Below are positions 56,701-64,000 of a stretch of DNA of 64,000 nt, piece by piece (within the stretch, counting starts at the first letter, position 1; each line of letters starts with the position of its first letter). Source of the DNA: an uncultured Mucilaginibacter sp. (GTDB lineage: Bacteria; Bacteroidota; Bacteroidia; Sphingobacteriales; Sphingobacteriaceae); the NCBI GenBank assembly GCA_903866915.1, contig CAIPPO010000087.1, positions 1 through 64,000 on the forward strand. The letters are read 5' to 3'. The notes under the pieces are model-generated. The model was not told where the DNA came from. It was given only the letters and a program-made list of their open reading frames with translations, and searched no databases. The translations under genes were made by a program, and so were the position numbers.

Positions 56701-56985
56701 TACCGAATCCTGGCTGCTGATCAGTTCGCAGTACAGCACCTTGCTGAGCGCGGATAGCTGGTGGTGGTCGCCAATTACTGTATACGCCTTGAACCAGATG
56801 GTATCACCAATAAAGTAGCCCGGTTTGGCCAAATGCAGGTATACTTTTTCAACTGGGTTAGCGAGAAAATGATCCTGTAATTTTTGAGATGCTTTGGTTA
56901 GAAAGGAGCTATCCCCCTGGGCAAAAGAAAGCAGACAGCAGACACTGAAAATAAAAGCTAAAATGGCGGACTTGATTTTCATCAT
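53788..56985 (-). CDS. MG2 / TonB plug-domain protein with three plug-like repeats
   Basis: 1065 residues from ATG 56985. Signal peptide (ends SFAQG); an alpha-2-macroglobulin MG2-like N-terminus (VEKVYLHLAKPGYFIGDTIW); beta domains; a carboxypeptidase-like domain near residue 480-560 (GTLKTPAGKPVANGRLTL); then three successive segments, each starting (L)KEVVIKDK...KPDQYN, at about residues 590, 710 and 842, the last having a complete plug end (YGSSAPNGALIITTRRG). A final MG-like domain ends in VYRYSVR. There is no barrel, so it cannot be a transporter. Function unknown; this family is common in Bacteroidota. Confidence 0.75.
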   Translation of the reverse strand: MMKIKSAILAFIFSVCCLLSFAQGDSSFLTKASQKLQDHFLANPVEKVYLHLAKPGYFIGDTIWFKAYTVIGDHHQLSALSKVLYCELISSQDSVIQRQTLKLTSGIAWSNFALSRSNKPGIYRIRAYTNWMRNQPSAYFFDQTIKIAGPQTGQVAAAVHEKPDVQFFPEGGQLVNGLRSKVAIKCLGADGLGLNVSAKITDNNGDVVATVATQHLGMGVFALTPQSGKVYKAEILLTDSARFTFDLPKASEAGFTLAVNNSDADSIYLSVAANEKIVQAQPGNTLYVIAQAGGKVYYTAKTRLTGKSFASTISKNRFPMGIVQFTLFTQNGEPLNERLIFVQHDDLLHIALSTPAKTYAPATKVRVDITARGDSAKPVSGSFSVSVINESRVLTDENTEITILNNLLLASDLRGYIEQPNYYFTDVNDQKRADLDILMLTQGYRRFDWEKVLQENKQYSPLYKPESGLELSGTLKTPAGKPVANGRLTLAAPHEGFYADTTTDAYGNFRFTDLALSDTSKIILRARKQNNGSNVAIYLKQADFPGLPAINRAEPKRQQTDSILNGAAVKNNIGQQPDSLNQLHHLNEVVIKDKAAPKPDQYNSYGAGYEYDLDMKKLNKDAVAIAEALGYAIPGLSYNGKHFSYDFKPVSVNIDELPRSADDVHYFKPGEIQSIRLIDRTARHPATLMITTKKYAGTDTTAMVKLKEVVIKDKRTPKPDQYNHYGTRQEFVVDVDRLAKEYDADTKNGIQLLVPGLHESNDRWYYGLIDPKHPEKNQIKKIVIDGFDRTIEDLNYYSGKEIESIRVVDGGGLPGDNPVIIVNTKRYAGTDTTATLKLKEVQVKSKVSKKPDLSGSANLHGGGNADQVLMGNDFTACITLEDCLNGKLMGIIFKDGKPYNMRRQNHLTAVAPMAVILDGAPLQDFSVNDINPNDVYSIEVLRSVAASAIYGSSAPNGALIITTRRGSDPKYQTSEVPSGLILYAFRGYHKARMFYTPRYDHQATPDHPFDARTTIYWNPNILTDKDGNASIEFFNADTRGTYRVVIEGIDDEGNIGRTVYRYSVR

Positions 56986-57073
56986 AAGGAATAGATAAAG
57001 CAAGTTACCAAACCTTTTGCCAGCTTACAAATACCTGCAATGACGAAACCGTCATTTTAGCATCAGAAATCCG

Positions 57074-57610
57074 TCAGAATTTGTTCTTCCACATCATACT
57101 TTCAACCGGGCGGGTAGTTGGGTTGTTGTATTTTGCATTTGATTTGGTGTTGTACAACGTTTCAATATCACCTTCAACCACAAAATAGATCAACTGGCCG
57201 ATTGGCATGCCAGCATATATTTTTACCGGCTGGGCGCAGGAGATCTCCAGCGTCCAGGTATTACAAAACCCAACATCACCTTTACCGGCGGTGGCATGGA
57301 TATCGATACCCAGGCGTCCGGTACTTGATTTACCTTCAAGGAAGGGTACATGGCGGTGTGTTTCGGTATATTCCATCGTTACGCCAAGGTATAGCGTATT
57401 AGGCTGCAACACAAAGCCATCTTTAGGTATTTCGAAACCATCTATTTCGTTATGTACTTTGGCATCTAAAACCCGGCTTCGGTAGGTTGCCAGGTGTTTC
57501 CCCAGGTGAACATCATAAGAATTAGTTCCTAAACATTCGCGTTTGAACGGCTCAATAATAATACTTCCGTTATCAATTTCTTCGAGGATCCTTTTGTCAG
57601 ATAAAATCAT
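57074..57610 (-). CDS. dcd: dCTP deaminase
   Basis: Deaminates dCTP to dUTP as source of dTMP. 178 residues, normal for monofunctional Dcd. Key stretches: VHLGKHLATYRSRVLDAK, the nucleotide-binding GKSSTGRLGIDIHATAG, the deaminase/dUTPase-fold loop FCNTWTLEISCAQPVKIYAGMPIGQL and a C-terminal tail KYNNPTTRPVESMMW. Independent gene between the plug-MG2 gene and the divergent phosphopantetheinyl transferase. Confidence 0.94.
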   Translation of the reverse strand: MILSDKRILEEIDNGSIIIEPFKRECLGTNSYDVHLGKHLATYRSRVLDAKVHNEIDGFEIPKDGFVLQPNTLYLGVTMEYTETHRHVPFLEGKSSTGRLGIDIHATAGKGDVGFCNTWTLEISCAQPVKIYAGMPIGQLIYFVVEGDIETLYNTKSNAKYNNPTTRPVESMMWKNKF

Positions 57611-57685
57611 ATTTGGGCTGGGATAATCCGCCTAAATTAGAATTATTTGACATAAGTTTGCCATGCTTTTTGCAATTTTACTTTT

Positions 57686-58324
57686 ATGGCGATAGCTTAC
57701 AGAAAGCAGGTCGATAACGATACCGAATTTGCTCTTTGGAAAATAGAAGAGAAGGCCGCCGACCTGTACAACCAGCTGCAACTTGACGAACAGGAAAAGG
57801 CTTATTTCGACCAGCTGAAACTTGGGAAGCGGCACCTTCATTGGCTGGGTGTTCGAGTTTTGCTCCGTACCATGCTCAATACCAGCGATTATATCGACTG
57901 TAAGATAGACGAGCACGGTAAACCCTACCTGGTTTCTATTCCCTATCATATCTCGCTGAGCCACTCCTTGGATTATGCTGCTGTGATGATTAGTAAAACC
58001 CGCCCTGTAGGTATCGACATAGAACAGATACAGGAAAAAGTGGAGCGCATTGCTGATAAATTTATGCGGCCGGCTGAACTAGGTTTTATCAATCCAAACG
58101 ACAGGATTAACCAGCTTTACGTGGGTTGGTGTGCCAAAGAAGCTGTTTACAAGTGTTACGGCCAAAAAGAAGTGTCGTTTTTAGACAACATTCAATTACA
58201 ACCATTTACCTTTGCTGAAGAGGGGACAGTTGGAGCGCAACTTAGGAAAGATGAGGTTGAACTGGATTACCAGGTTAACTACATGTTATACCACGATTAT
58301 ATGGTAGGCTACGTAAAGGGTTAG
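57686..58324 (+). CDS. 4'-phosphopantetheinyl transferase superfamily protein
   Basis: Activates acyl-carrier proteins by adding phosphopantetheine from CoA. 212 residues, Sfp/AcpT-like two-lobed form. Metal-binding RPVGIDIEQIQEKVERIADKF and the substrate-site VGWCAKEAVYKCYG are intact, with HISLSHSLDYAAVMIS before them. First gene of a small plus-strand operon: lipB starts 4 bp after its stop. Confidence 0.9.
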   Translation: MAIAYRKQVDNDTEFALWKIEEKAADLYNQLQLDEQEKAYFDQLKLGKRHLHWLGVRVLLRTMLNTSDYIDCKIDEHGKPYLVSIPYHISLSHSLDYAAVMISKTRPVGIDIEQIQEKVERIADKFMRPAELGFINPNDRINQLYVGWCAKEAVYKCYGQKEVSFLDNIQLQPFTFAEEGTVGAQLRKDEVELDYQVNYMLYHDYMVGYVKG

Positions 58325-58328
58325 GGAT

Positions 58329-59054
58329 ATGAAGAATAAGCAGGTAACATTTGAAGATTGGGGCCTCATCGACTACAAAGAGGCATGGGATAAACAAGAG
58401 GCGCTTTTTTCTGGCACCGTTGAACTAAAAACCACGATACGTAACCTGAAATCTGTTACTGAAGGCGATGAATACCAGGATTACGCAGCTACACCAAACT
58501 ACCTTATTTTTTGTGAACACCCGCACGTGTATACGCTGGGTAAAAGTGGTAAGTATGAGCATTTACTATTAGATGATGCCGGCCTGAAAGAAAAAAAAGC
58601 CTCGTACTACCCCATTAACCGGGGCGGCGATATCACCTACCACGGCCCCGGCCAAATTGTTGGCTACCCGATATTGGATCTGGACAATTTTTTTACCGAT
58701 ATCCATCTTTACTTACGGACACTCGAAGAAGCTGTTATCCTGACGCTGGCCGACTATGGCTTGCATGCCGGCCGATATCCGGGCTATACCGGCGTATGGT
58801 TTGATGCCGACAACGAGCGCGCCCGCAAAATATGTGCCCTTGGGGTACGCTGCAGCCGCTGGGTTACGATGCATGGCTTTGCCTTTAACATAAACCCCGA
58901 CCTTGAGTATTTTAAATACATTGTACCCTGTGGCATTGATGATAAAGACGTAACCTCGATGCAGCGCGAATTGGGAAGAACCGTTGATAATAACGAAGTA
59001 AAAGAAATCCTTAAAAAGCATATCTCCGTACTTTTTGGTATGGAGATCGCATGA
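58329..59054 (+). CDS. lipB: Octanoyl-[acyl-carrier-protein]:protein octanoyltransferase
   Basis: Moves octanoyl from ACP to lipoyl domains of dehydrogenase complexes, first step of lipoate synthesis. 241 residues. Conserved NRGGDITYHGPGQIVGYPIL, then KICALGVRCSRWVTMHGFAF with the catalytic Lys and IVPCGIDDKDVTSM with the catalytic Cys. The last four bases (ATGA) overlap the start of the SGNH hydrolase gene. lipA is not in the window. The neighbouring phosphopantetheinyl transferase supplies holo-ACP, LipB's donor partner. Confidence 0.95.
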   Translation: MKNKQVTFEDWGLIDYKEAWDKQEALFSGTVELKTTIRNLKSVTEGDEYQDYAATPNYLIFCEHPHVYTLGKSGKYEHLLLDDAGLKEKKASYYPINRGGDITYHGPGQIVGYPILDLDNFFTDIHLYLRTLEEAVILTLADYGLHAGRYPGYTGVWFDADNERARKICALGVRCSRWVTMHGFAFNINPDLEYFKYIVPCGIDDKDVTSMQRELGRTVDNNEVKEILKKHISVLFGMEIA

Positions 59055-59776
59055 AAGTATTTTGCACCTTATTTCTTACCGTTTTCGTACTGACAGGCTG
59101 CGCCAATAAGGGAGATCAAATCCAATCTGCTATCGCTATGTCAACGAATGATACCACCAATACTACTGCGCCCGATTCTCTGAACTATCTGGCCCTGGGC
59201 GACTCATATACTATTGGTGAGGCCGTTCCTGGCAGCGAACCGTTCCCCTGCCAGCTGGTTAAGCAATTGAATTTAAATAATATCCCGACAAAAAATCCAA
59301 CCATCATCGCAGTTACCGGCTGGACCACCGATAACCTGATCTCAGCGATTGCCAATAGTGGGCTGACAGGAAAAAAATATGATATCGTCACCTTGCTCAT
59401 TGGTGTTAACGACCAGTACCAGGGTTTGAGCCAGGATAATTACCGGATCAAATTTCAGCAGGTATTGAATACCGCCATCCAGTTTGCGGGTGGCAATAAA
59501 ACTCGGGTTTTTGTACTTTCTATCCCCGACTATGGTGTTACGCCTTTCGCCACCGGACGAGATAGCATCATCGGTCCGCAGATCGATCAGTTCAATGCCA
59601 TTAATCAAAATATTAGCGTGGCAGCCGGGGTTAACTATCTTAATATTACCGATATCTCTCGCCAGGCAGGTACGGACCCAAGCCTTATCGCTGCAGATGG
59701 ACTGCATCCTTCCGCAAAAATGTATGCCTTGTGGGTGGAAAAACTAAGCCCACTTGTTGCATCCGAAGTAAAATAA
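59051..59776 (+). CDS. SGNH/GDSL-hydrolase lipoprotein
   Basis: 241 residues with a lipoprotein signal (VFVLTGCANKG). SGNH family blocks: block I LALGDSYTIGE with nucleophile Ser, block II Gly in the ITGWTTDNL region, block III LLIGVNDQY with Asn, and block V AADGLHPSAKMY with Asp and His. An extracytoplasmic esterase, lipase or acetylhydrolase. Translationally coupled to lipB by the 4-bp ATGA overlap. Confidence 0.9.
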   Translation: MKVFCTLFLTVFVLTGCANKGDQIQSAIAMSTNDTTNTTAPDSLNYLALGDSYTIGEAVPGSEPFPCQLVKQLNLNNIPTKNPTIIAVTGWTTDNLISAIANSGLTGKKYDIVTLLIGVNDQYQGLSQDNYRIKFQQVLNTAIQFAGGNKTRVFVLSIPDYGVTPFATGRDSIIGPQIDQFNAINQNISVAAGVNYLNITDISRQAGTDPSLIAADGLHPSAKMYALWVEKLSPLVASEVK

Positions 59777-59781
59777 TTTAT

Positions 59782-59799
59782 AAGTCCGTAAGTCCGAAA
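59782..59799. repeat. Tandem AAGTCCG repeat
   Basis: AAGTCCGT-AAGTCCGA after the SGNH stop; related units occur at 14988-15003 (AGTCCGAAAGTCCGAG) and, reversed, at 42732-42755. Confidence 0.5.
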
Positions 59800-59904
59800 G
59801 CGTGTATTTCGGAGACTGAATCAATTTCTATTTGAGGCGATACCTAAATCCCCCAAATTACCTTTTACCCTGCAACTTTCACTTTTCGCCTTTCACCTTT
59901 TACC

Positions 59905-61218
59905 TCATTTGGACCCCTGCATCTTAACCTTCCCTGCAAGTTCTGTGATGGCATGCACTAATTTATCCAGGTCCTGGGTGCGGGTGTAAACATGGGGTGT
60001 GATGCGGACACAACTGATATTTTCCCAAACGATTCCCACGGTATGGATCTTATATTGATTGAACAGGGCACTATCCAGCTCACCGGGTGTCATCCCATCG
60101 ATGCTGACGCCACAAATGGCGCAGGAGAATTCAGGCTTCAATGAGGTGTGCAATTTAACTTTTGGGATGTCTTTCACCCGGGTAGCCCAATAGTTTTTCA
60201 GGTAGCGTATCCGTTCTTCTTTGCGTTTGGGACCGATTCCCTCATGAAAGTTGATTGCCTCGCCGATGCCTTGTTCGATAGCAAAACTGCGTGTGCCAAG
60301 GTCCTCAAACTTCCGGATATCCGGGTCGTGGGCTTTATCGCCGCAAACCATCGGCCATATCTTTTCTATCTTATCTTTTTTTATCCATAGCATGCCGCTG
60401 CCAATAGGTGCCGAAAGAAACTTATGCAAACTGGTACCAAAGTAGTCGCAATGCAGATCAGGAATTTTAAAATCCATCAGCCCAAAGGAATGGGCGCCAT
60501 CGACAATCACTTCGATACCTCTGACATGTGCCATATCGCTTATTTTCTGCGCCGGCAGAATCTGCCCTACCCAATTGATCATATGGGTAACGTGTATCAG
60601 TTTGGTTTTTGGGGTGATGGCTGCCTCAAAAGCTTTGACGATCTGATCGTCATTTTCGACAGGAAAGTCGAAACTGATCTGTTTATAAACAATGCCATCA
60701 CGCTGAGCCCTTTTGTTATAGGCCTGTATCATATGGGGGTAATCCTGTTTAGTGCCAATCACCTCATCGCCGGCTTGTAATGGCAAACCATAAATGATCG
60801 TATTGAGAGCCTCGGTCGAGTTGCGGTTAACCGCAATTTCTTCCGGGAGCGTGCCGGCGAGTTCAGCCAGCTTTTCACGCAGTGGCTCACGCCCCTGATC
60901 GAGGATGCGCCACATATAATAGGAAGGGCCCTGGTTCGACAGATCGTTGAACCTGGCCACTGCCTGCTGTACTACCAGCGGCGAGGGCGATACGCCACCG
61001 TTGTTGAGGTTGATGATGGCAGGATTTACCGTATAGGCGTTTTGGATCGTCGCCCAAAAATCTTCATCCGCCGCTAATTCTGTCGGACTTTTATGTTCAA
61101 CCCTTTGGGCAGCCTTCTTCCAATCTTCAGCATGCAGCTGGTTGAAAAGGCTCGAGGCCGAGAATGCACCTGCAAGTGCAGCAGCCTGTTTTAAAAATAC
61201 GCGACGATCATTGCTCAT
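59905..61218 (-). CDS. Exported class V aminotransferase (isopenicillin-N-epimerase-like)
   Basis: 437 residues. The N-terminus MSNDRRVFLKQAAALAGAF is a Tat-type signal, with a short hydrophobic stretch and no lipobox, so the folded PLP enzyme is exported. The fold type I signatures are visible: NRNSTEALNTIIYGL, VIVDGAHSFGLMDF, and the PLP Lys in YFGTSLHKFLSAPIG. Related to cysteine-desulfurase/IPN-epimerase-like proteins. Substrate unknown. A 311-bp non-coding stretch with palindromic elements lies upstream. Confidence 0.85.
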   Translation of the reverse strand: MSNDRRVFLKQAAALAGAFSASSLFNQLHAEDWKKAAQRVEHKSPTELAADEDFWATIQNAYTVNPAIINLNNGGVSPSPLVVQQAVARFNDLSNQGPSYYMWRILDQGREPLREKLAELAGTLPEEIAVNRNSTEALNTIIYGLPLQAGDEVIGTKQDYPHMIQAYNKRAQRDGIVYKQISFDFPVENDDQIVKAFEAAITPKTKLIHVTHMINWVGQILPAQKISDMAHVRGIEVIVDGAHSFGLMDFKIPDLHCDYFGTSLHKFLSAPIGSGMLWIKKDKIEKIWPMVCGDKAHDPDIRKFEDLGTRSFAIEQGIGEAINFHEGIGPKRKEERIRYLKNYWATRVKDIPKVKLHTSLKPEFSCAICGVSIDGMTPGELDSALFNQYKIHTVGIVWENISCVRITPHVYTRTQDLDKLVHAITELAGKVKMQGSK

Positions 61219-61263
61219 GGTATTTTAAAGGTAAGGATTTTTTGGGATTAGTTGTAGTGGTTG

Positions 61264-61281
61264 TCCCGATAGCTATCGGGA
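61264..61281. repeat. Perfect 18-bp palindrome TCCCGATAGCTATCGGGA
   Basis: Full self-complementarity; a near-identical copy is at 15004-15021. REP-like dispersed palindrome in the gap upstream of the exported aminotransferase. Confidence 0.85.
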
Positions 61282-61350
61282 TGGTTGGGGTTTCGGTTTT
61301 ATAGGGAACGTTTGGCGGAAAAATAAGCAACGAATAATGACATAAAAAAA

Positions 61351-61512
61351 TGTCATTGCGAGGAATGAAATGACGTGGCAATCGCAAGGTATGCCTTTAG
61401 ATCCGGATGCATTTGAGTTTACGGTACAAGACCAACTTTCTCGTACCTGCCTCCTTGCGATTGCCGCGTCGCTGCCCGGCACGCTATCCCAGGCCAGCTC
61501 CTCGCAAGGACA
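61351..61512. repeat. 162-bp imperfect inverted-repeat element (TGTC(A/C)TTGCGAGGA ends)
   Basis: Left end TGTCATTGCGAGGAATGAAA...GACGTGGCAATCGCAAGG is mirrored by the right end, whose complement reads TGTCCTTGCGAGGAGC...GACGCGGCAATCGCAAGG. Overlaps a spurious ORF. Looks like a MITE/REP-type dispersed repeat; no transposase is present. Confidence 0.8.
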
Positions 61513-61530
61513 AAATAGAATTCCAGGCTA

Positions 61531-61848
61531 CTAATTCAGCACAAAATATAGTGTTACAGCGCCCTGCAGGATTACGATGGAAAGCAGCCAGAGGTAAAAT
61601 TTGTCGCCTTTACGGAGCGCGGCGTTGATGGCCAGCACCAGGGCAAATAAAAGGGTGATCACCACAACGGCAATGGTCAGCCAAAAAGCAACTTCGTTAG
61701 CGGTGATCGTAGTCTGATTGGCGTTAGCTTCAAGCCATTTGGCAAATTTTAAATTTGCGCTATTAGCCCCCAAACAAACCCAGGTATATATCGCATAAAA
61801 AATAATCGATATCGGGTGTCGCAACAAAGATCGGAAGAATGCTTTCAT
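61531..61848 (-). CDS. Small membrane protein of unknown function
   Basis: 105 residues with three hydrophobic helices: ISIIFYAIYTWVCLGA near the start, VAFWLTIAVVVITLLFALVLAINAAL, and FYLWLLSIVILQGAVTLYFVL at the end. Polar ends and loops suggest an inner-membrane location. No recognisable family. Lies between repeat elements; its start codon is at 61848. Confidence 0.6.
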   Translation of the reverse strand: MKAFFRSLLRHPISIIFYAIYTWVCLGANSANLKFAKWLEANANQTTITANEVAFWLTIAVVVITLLFALVLAINAALRKGDKFYLWLLSIVILQGAVTLYFVLN

Positions 61849-61906
61849 GCTTTCTATTGATGTTTTTAATACCCTAAGATAGTAAAGATGGTCATTAAGC
61901 CATTTT

Positions 61907-62073
61907 TAATCACAGATTTAAGATGATTGAGTTGATTTCACAGATTTGACAGTTATTTCATTTATTGTATTTTATTAAATGACCCTTTTTTTAATCACAG
62001 ATTTAGGGTGATTATGCTGATTTCACAGATTTAACAGTTACTTCATTTAGTGTATTTTATCAAATAACTAATG
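61907..62073 (-). repeat. Two tandem 85-bp copies of the AAATCTGTGAAATC repeat
   Basis: Copies at 61907-61953 and 61992-62038 are inverted relative to that at 27261: each reads, on the minus strand, AAATCTGTGAAATCA-N8-ATCA-N2-TAAATCTGTGATT, and the flanking ATTTCATTTA(T/G)TGTATTTTAT is also repeated, making an 85-bp unit in tandem. Confidence 0.75.
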
Positions 62074-62099
62074 ACGCGCAGCAAATGACTAATGACCAA

Positions 62100-63524
62100 C
62101 TAACATTCCGGCAAACTAATAGGAATATTGATGGCGAGGCCACCATCGGAGGTTTCTTTGTATTTGGAGTTCATGTCGAGGGCGGTTTGCCACATGGTTT
62201 TTACAACGGCGTCGAGGCTCACTTTGGCTTTGTCGGGATTGGTTTGCAGGGCGAGCTGTGAGGCGGTTATGGCCTTAATGGCACCCATCGTATTGCGTTC
62301 GATGCAGGGCACCTGTACCAGGCCGGCAATGGGATCGCAGGTGAGGCCCAGGTGGTGTTCCATCGCAATTTCGGCGGCCATCAGCACCTGCCTTTGCGAG
62401 CCGCCCAGACATTCGGTAAGCGCCGCGGCAGCCATAGCTGAAGAAACGCCAATCTCGGCCTGGCAGCCGCCCATGGCCGCGGATAGCGTAGCTCCTTTTT
62501 TAAAGATACTACCCACTTCGGAAGCGGTGCAGATGAACCGGATGATCTTCTCATCGCTAAACCCATCGCAAAACACAATCAAGTATTGCAACACAGCCGG
62601 CACCACGCCTGCCGCGCCATTGGTTGGCGCGGTAACAACCCGCCCAAAAGAAGCATTTTCCTCGTTTACGGCCAAAGCAAAGCAGCTCACCCAGTCGAGG
62701 GTGTTTTTGAAGCTGTCGCCGGTTGCTCTGATGGCATGCACCCATTCGCCATAATCCTGGTAAGGTATATTACCGATAAGTCGCTTATTAAGGCTGGCCG
62801 CACGGCGTGCCACATTCAGCCCTCCGGGCAGGTACCCCGTGGTATGGCAACCGCGGTAGATGCATTCGCGCATCACCCGGAAAATATTCAGTATTCCACC
62901 TTTGGTATCTGCTTCGCAGCGCCAGGCCAGCTCGTTCTCCAGTACCACCTCCGATATTTTAAGACCGGTTTTTAGGCACCAATGGAGCAGATCGGCCGCA
63001 TGTTCGATAGGAAATGGTAGATCGACCTCGGATTTGCCCGTCCCCGGTGTCGCACCTTCCTGTACCACAAAGCCGCCACCAATAGAATAATAAGTTTCAG
63101 AAACCGCCCTCCCGTTGGCCAATAAAGCCTGGAAGGTAACGGCGTTAGGATGAAAAGGCAGTTGCTCAAGATAAAGGAACAACAGGTCATCGCTGTCATT
63201 AAAAGCGATCTCCTGGCTCCCTCCAAGCAATAGCTGCCCGGAGCTTTTGATATCGGCTATTTTATCATCGATCGCACTAACATCAAAGGTAACCGGGTCG
63301 TCGCCACTCAAGCCCAGCAGGATAGCGATATCCGTACCGTGGCCCTTACCGGTTTTGGCCAGCGAACCATAAAGCAGAATCTTTATACCTTCGACCTGGG
63401 TCAACTCGTAACCCAGCCGATGCACAAACTGCTGGGCGGCACGCCATGGCCCCAGTGTATGCGAACTTGAAGGGCCGATGCCGATCTTAAATATGTCAAA
63501 AACGGATATCTGTTCGCGCTTCAT
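62100..63524 (-). CDS. sdaA: L-serine ammonia-lyase (iron-sulfur type)
   Basis: Converts L-serine to pyruvate and ammonia with a 4Fe-4S cluster, no PLP. 474 residues, the fused one-chain form: beta domain first ([19 protein letters not shown]), alpha domain after ~residue 190 containing [14 protein letters not shown], then [19 protein letters not shown] and [19 protein letters not shown], whose three Cys bind the cluster. A TTTG-N21-TAATTTTG promoter precedes it. The SerB-like fusion protein at 40800 makes the serine that this enzyme breaks down. Confidence 0.95.
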   Translation of the reverse strand: MKREQISVFDIFKIGIGPSSSHTLGPWRAAQQFVHRLGYELTQVEGIKILLYGSLAKTGKGHGTDIAILLGLSGDDPVTFDVSAIDDKIADIKSSGQLLLGGSQEIAFNDSDDLLFLYLEQLPFHPNAVTFQALLANGRAVSETYYSIGGGFVVQEGATPGTGKSEVDLPFPIEHAADLLHWCLKTGLKISEVVLENELAWRCEADTKGGILNIFRVMRECIYRGCHTTGYLPGGLNVARRAASLNKRLIGNIPYQDYGEWVHAIRATGDSFKNTLDWVSCFALAVNEENASFGRVVTAPTNGAAGVVPAVLQYLIVFCDGFSDEKIIRFICTASEVGSIFKKGATLSAAMGGCQAEIGVSSAMAAAALTECLGGSQRQVLMAAEIAMEHHLGLTCDPIAGLVQVPCIERNTMGAIKAITASQLALQTNPDKAKVSLDAVVKTMWQTALDMNSKYKETSDGGLAINIPISLPEC

Positions 63525-63548
63525 GAGGTAAAATTAAGGATAGTATTA

Positions 63549-63581
63549 CAAAATTACTCAGCCACATTTTGTATTATCAAA
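63549..63581 (-). promoter_or_regulatory. Promoter of sdaA (TTTG-N21-TAATTTTG)
   Basis: TAATTTTG (63556-63549) with TTTG (63581-63578) 21 bp upstream on the minus strand; about 24 bp before the ATG at 63524. Confidence 0.55.
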
Positions 63582-63644
63582 AATTATTAATAGCTTCATT
63601 TCCAGCTAAACACACATCATTCTTAAACTTAACCGCACATTAAA

Positions 63645-64000
63645 ATGAACAATTATGATCCATCGGCCGGCGTTTTCGCCAGCTTTGCTGCACTGTTCGC
63701 GGTGCTTTTTATTCCTCTTCTTATAATCTCCGTCGTTTTGGTAATTGCAAATTGGAAAATTTACGAAAAAGCCGGAAAACCAGGCTGGGCTGCTATTATA
63801 CCAATTTACAACATTATTGTTTTGCTCGAGATTGTTGGCAAACCCGTATGGTGGATTATTCTGTTTCTGGTGCCTTGTGTAAACATCATTTTTGCTATCT
63901 GGACCATTAACTTACTTAGCAAAAGCTTTGGTCAAAGCGAAGGGTTTACGGTAGGTCTTGTTTTTTTACCCTATATATTTTATCCGATTCTTGGATTTGG
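63645..64000 (+). CDS. DUF5684-like membrane protein, 3' end outside window
   Basis: Translation from ATG 63645 gives about 118 residues before the window ends: MNNYDPSAGVFASFAALFAV, two hydrophobic helices, a basic KIYEKAGKPGWAAIIPIYN segment, and further helices (VWWIILFLVPCVNIIFAIW). The phrase KPGW-A-IIPIYN is typical of the DUF5684/signal-peptidase-I-associated membrane proteins. Function unknown. Missed by the ORF track because it runs off the end. Confidence 0.8.
   Translation, partial: MNNYDPSAGVFASFAALFAVLFIPLLIISVVLVIANWKIYEKAGKPGWAAIIPIYNIIVLLEIVGKPVWWIILFLVPCVNIIFAIWTINLLSKSFGQSEGFTVGLVFLPYIFYPILGF

Noticed and set aside
61351-61512. Insertion sequence
   Set aside because: Inverted ends are present but the 162-bp element has no transposase; only a non-autonomous repeat can be claimed.
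61407-61628. 73-residue ORF at the repeat element
   Set aside because: Arg/Pro/Ala-rich translation of the inverted-repeat element and of the antisense of the small membrane protein gene.
62128-62754. 208-residue plus-strand ORF
   Set aside because: Long antisense shadow of sdaA, whose GC-rich codons keep the opposite frame open.

Overview
The window is a chromosomal stretch of a Bacteroidota bacterium, most likely a member of the Sphingobacteriaceae (Mucilaginibacter/Pedobacter-like). This is inferred from an alternative complex III operon joined to cytochrome oxidase genes, a TonB-dependent receptor with an N-terminal carboxypeptidase-like domain, tandem DUF4369/TlpA-type thioredoxins, a SerB-SerA-type fusion protein, several promoter-like TAnnTTTG boxes and the near absence of Shine-Dalgarno sequences. 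I identify 54 protein genes (two cut by the window edges) and no rRNA, tRNA, CRISPR array, prophage or insertion sequence.

Layout. 1-10.7 kb is a minus-strand respiratory operon in the order actA-B-C-D-E-F-ctaC-ctaD: the quinol:cytochrome c oxidoreductase (alternative complex III) followed by the aa3-type oxidase that receives its electrons. 10.9-17.2 kb holds a deoxyhypusine-synthase-like enzyme, an outer-membrane beta-barrel, a methyltransferase, a SirB1-like protein, an esterase and prfB, the last with an intact programmed +1 frameshift. 17.3-23.2 kb holds a small unknown gene, pgi, and a minus-strand group dnaG-yraN-glutamine cyclotransferase; the primase has lost its zinc ligands. 23.2-33.7 kb has three paralogous small lipoproteins, an EamA transporter, asnS, an SRPBCC protein, an M20 hydrolase with a SPOR protein, and secA. 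33.8-42.1 kb has purD, two tandem thioredoxin-like proteins, an arginase-fold protein with degenerate metal ligands, an epimerase, a lipoprotein and a SerB-ACT fusion lacking the dehydrogenase core. 42.7-45.5 kb has a universal stress protein, tryptophan 2,3-dioxygenase and a branched-chain aminotransferase. 45.5-52.4 kb is a co-directional surface locus (TonB receptor, beta-helix lipoprotein, EEP-family phosphoesterase, calcineurin-like phosphoesterase) that looks like a scavenging system for organic phosphate. 52.5-64 kb has clpS, a CBM9-like secreted protein, a large MG2/TonB-plug protein with three plug-like repeats, dcd, a small operon (phosphopantetheinyl transferase, lipB, SGNH hydrolase), an exported class V aminotransferase, sdaA and a truncated membrane protein.

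Most proteins are housekeeping or core Bacteroidota families. No wholly new multigene system stands out. The most unusual material is in altered versions of known proteins (the zinc-less primase, the SerB-ACT fusion, the degenerate arginase fold, the triple-plug protein), in the phosphoester locus, and in non-coding DNA: several families of short dispersed repeats, palindromes and inverted repeats that fill the gaps between genes, plus a phased array of three operator-like dyads upstream of pgi. Product names rest on motif recognition by eye; no database search was run.
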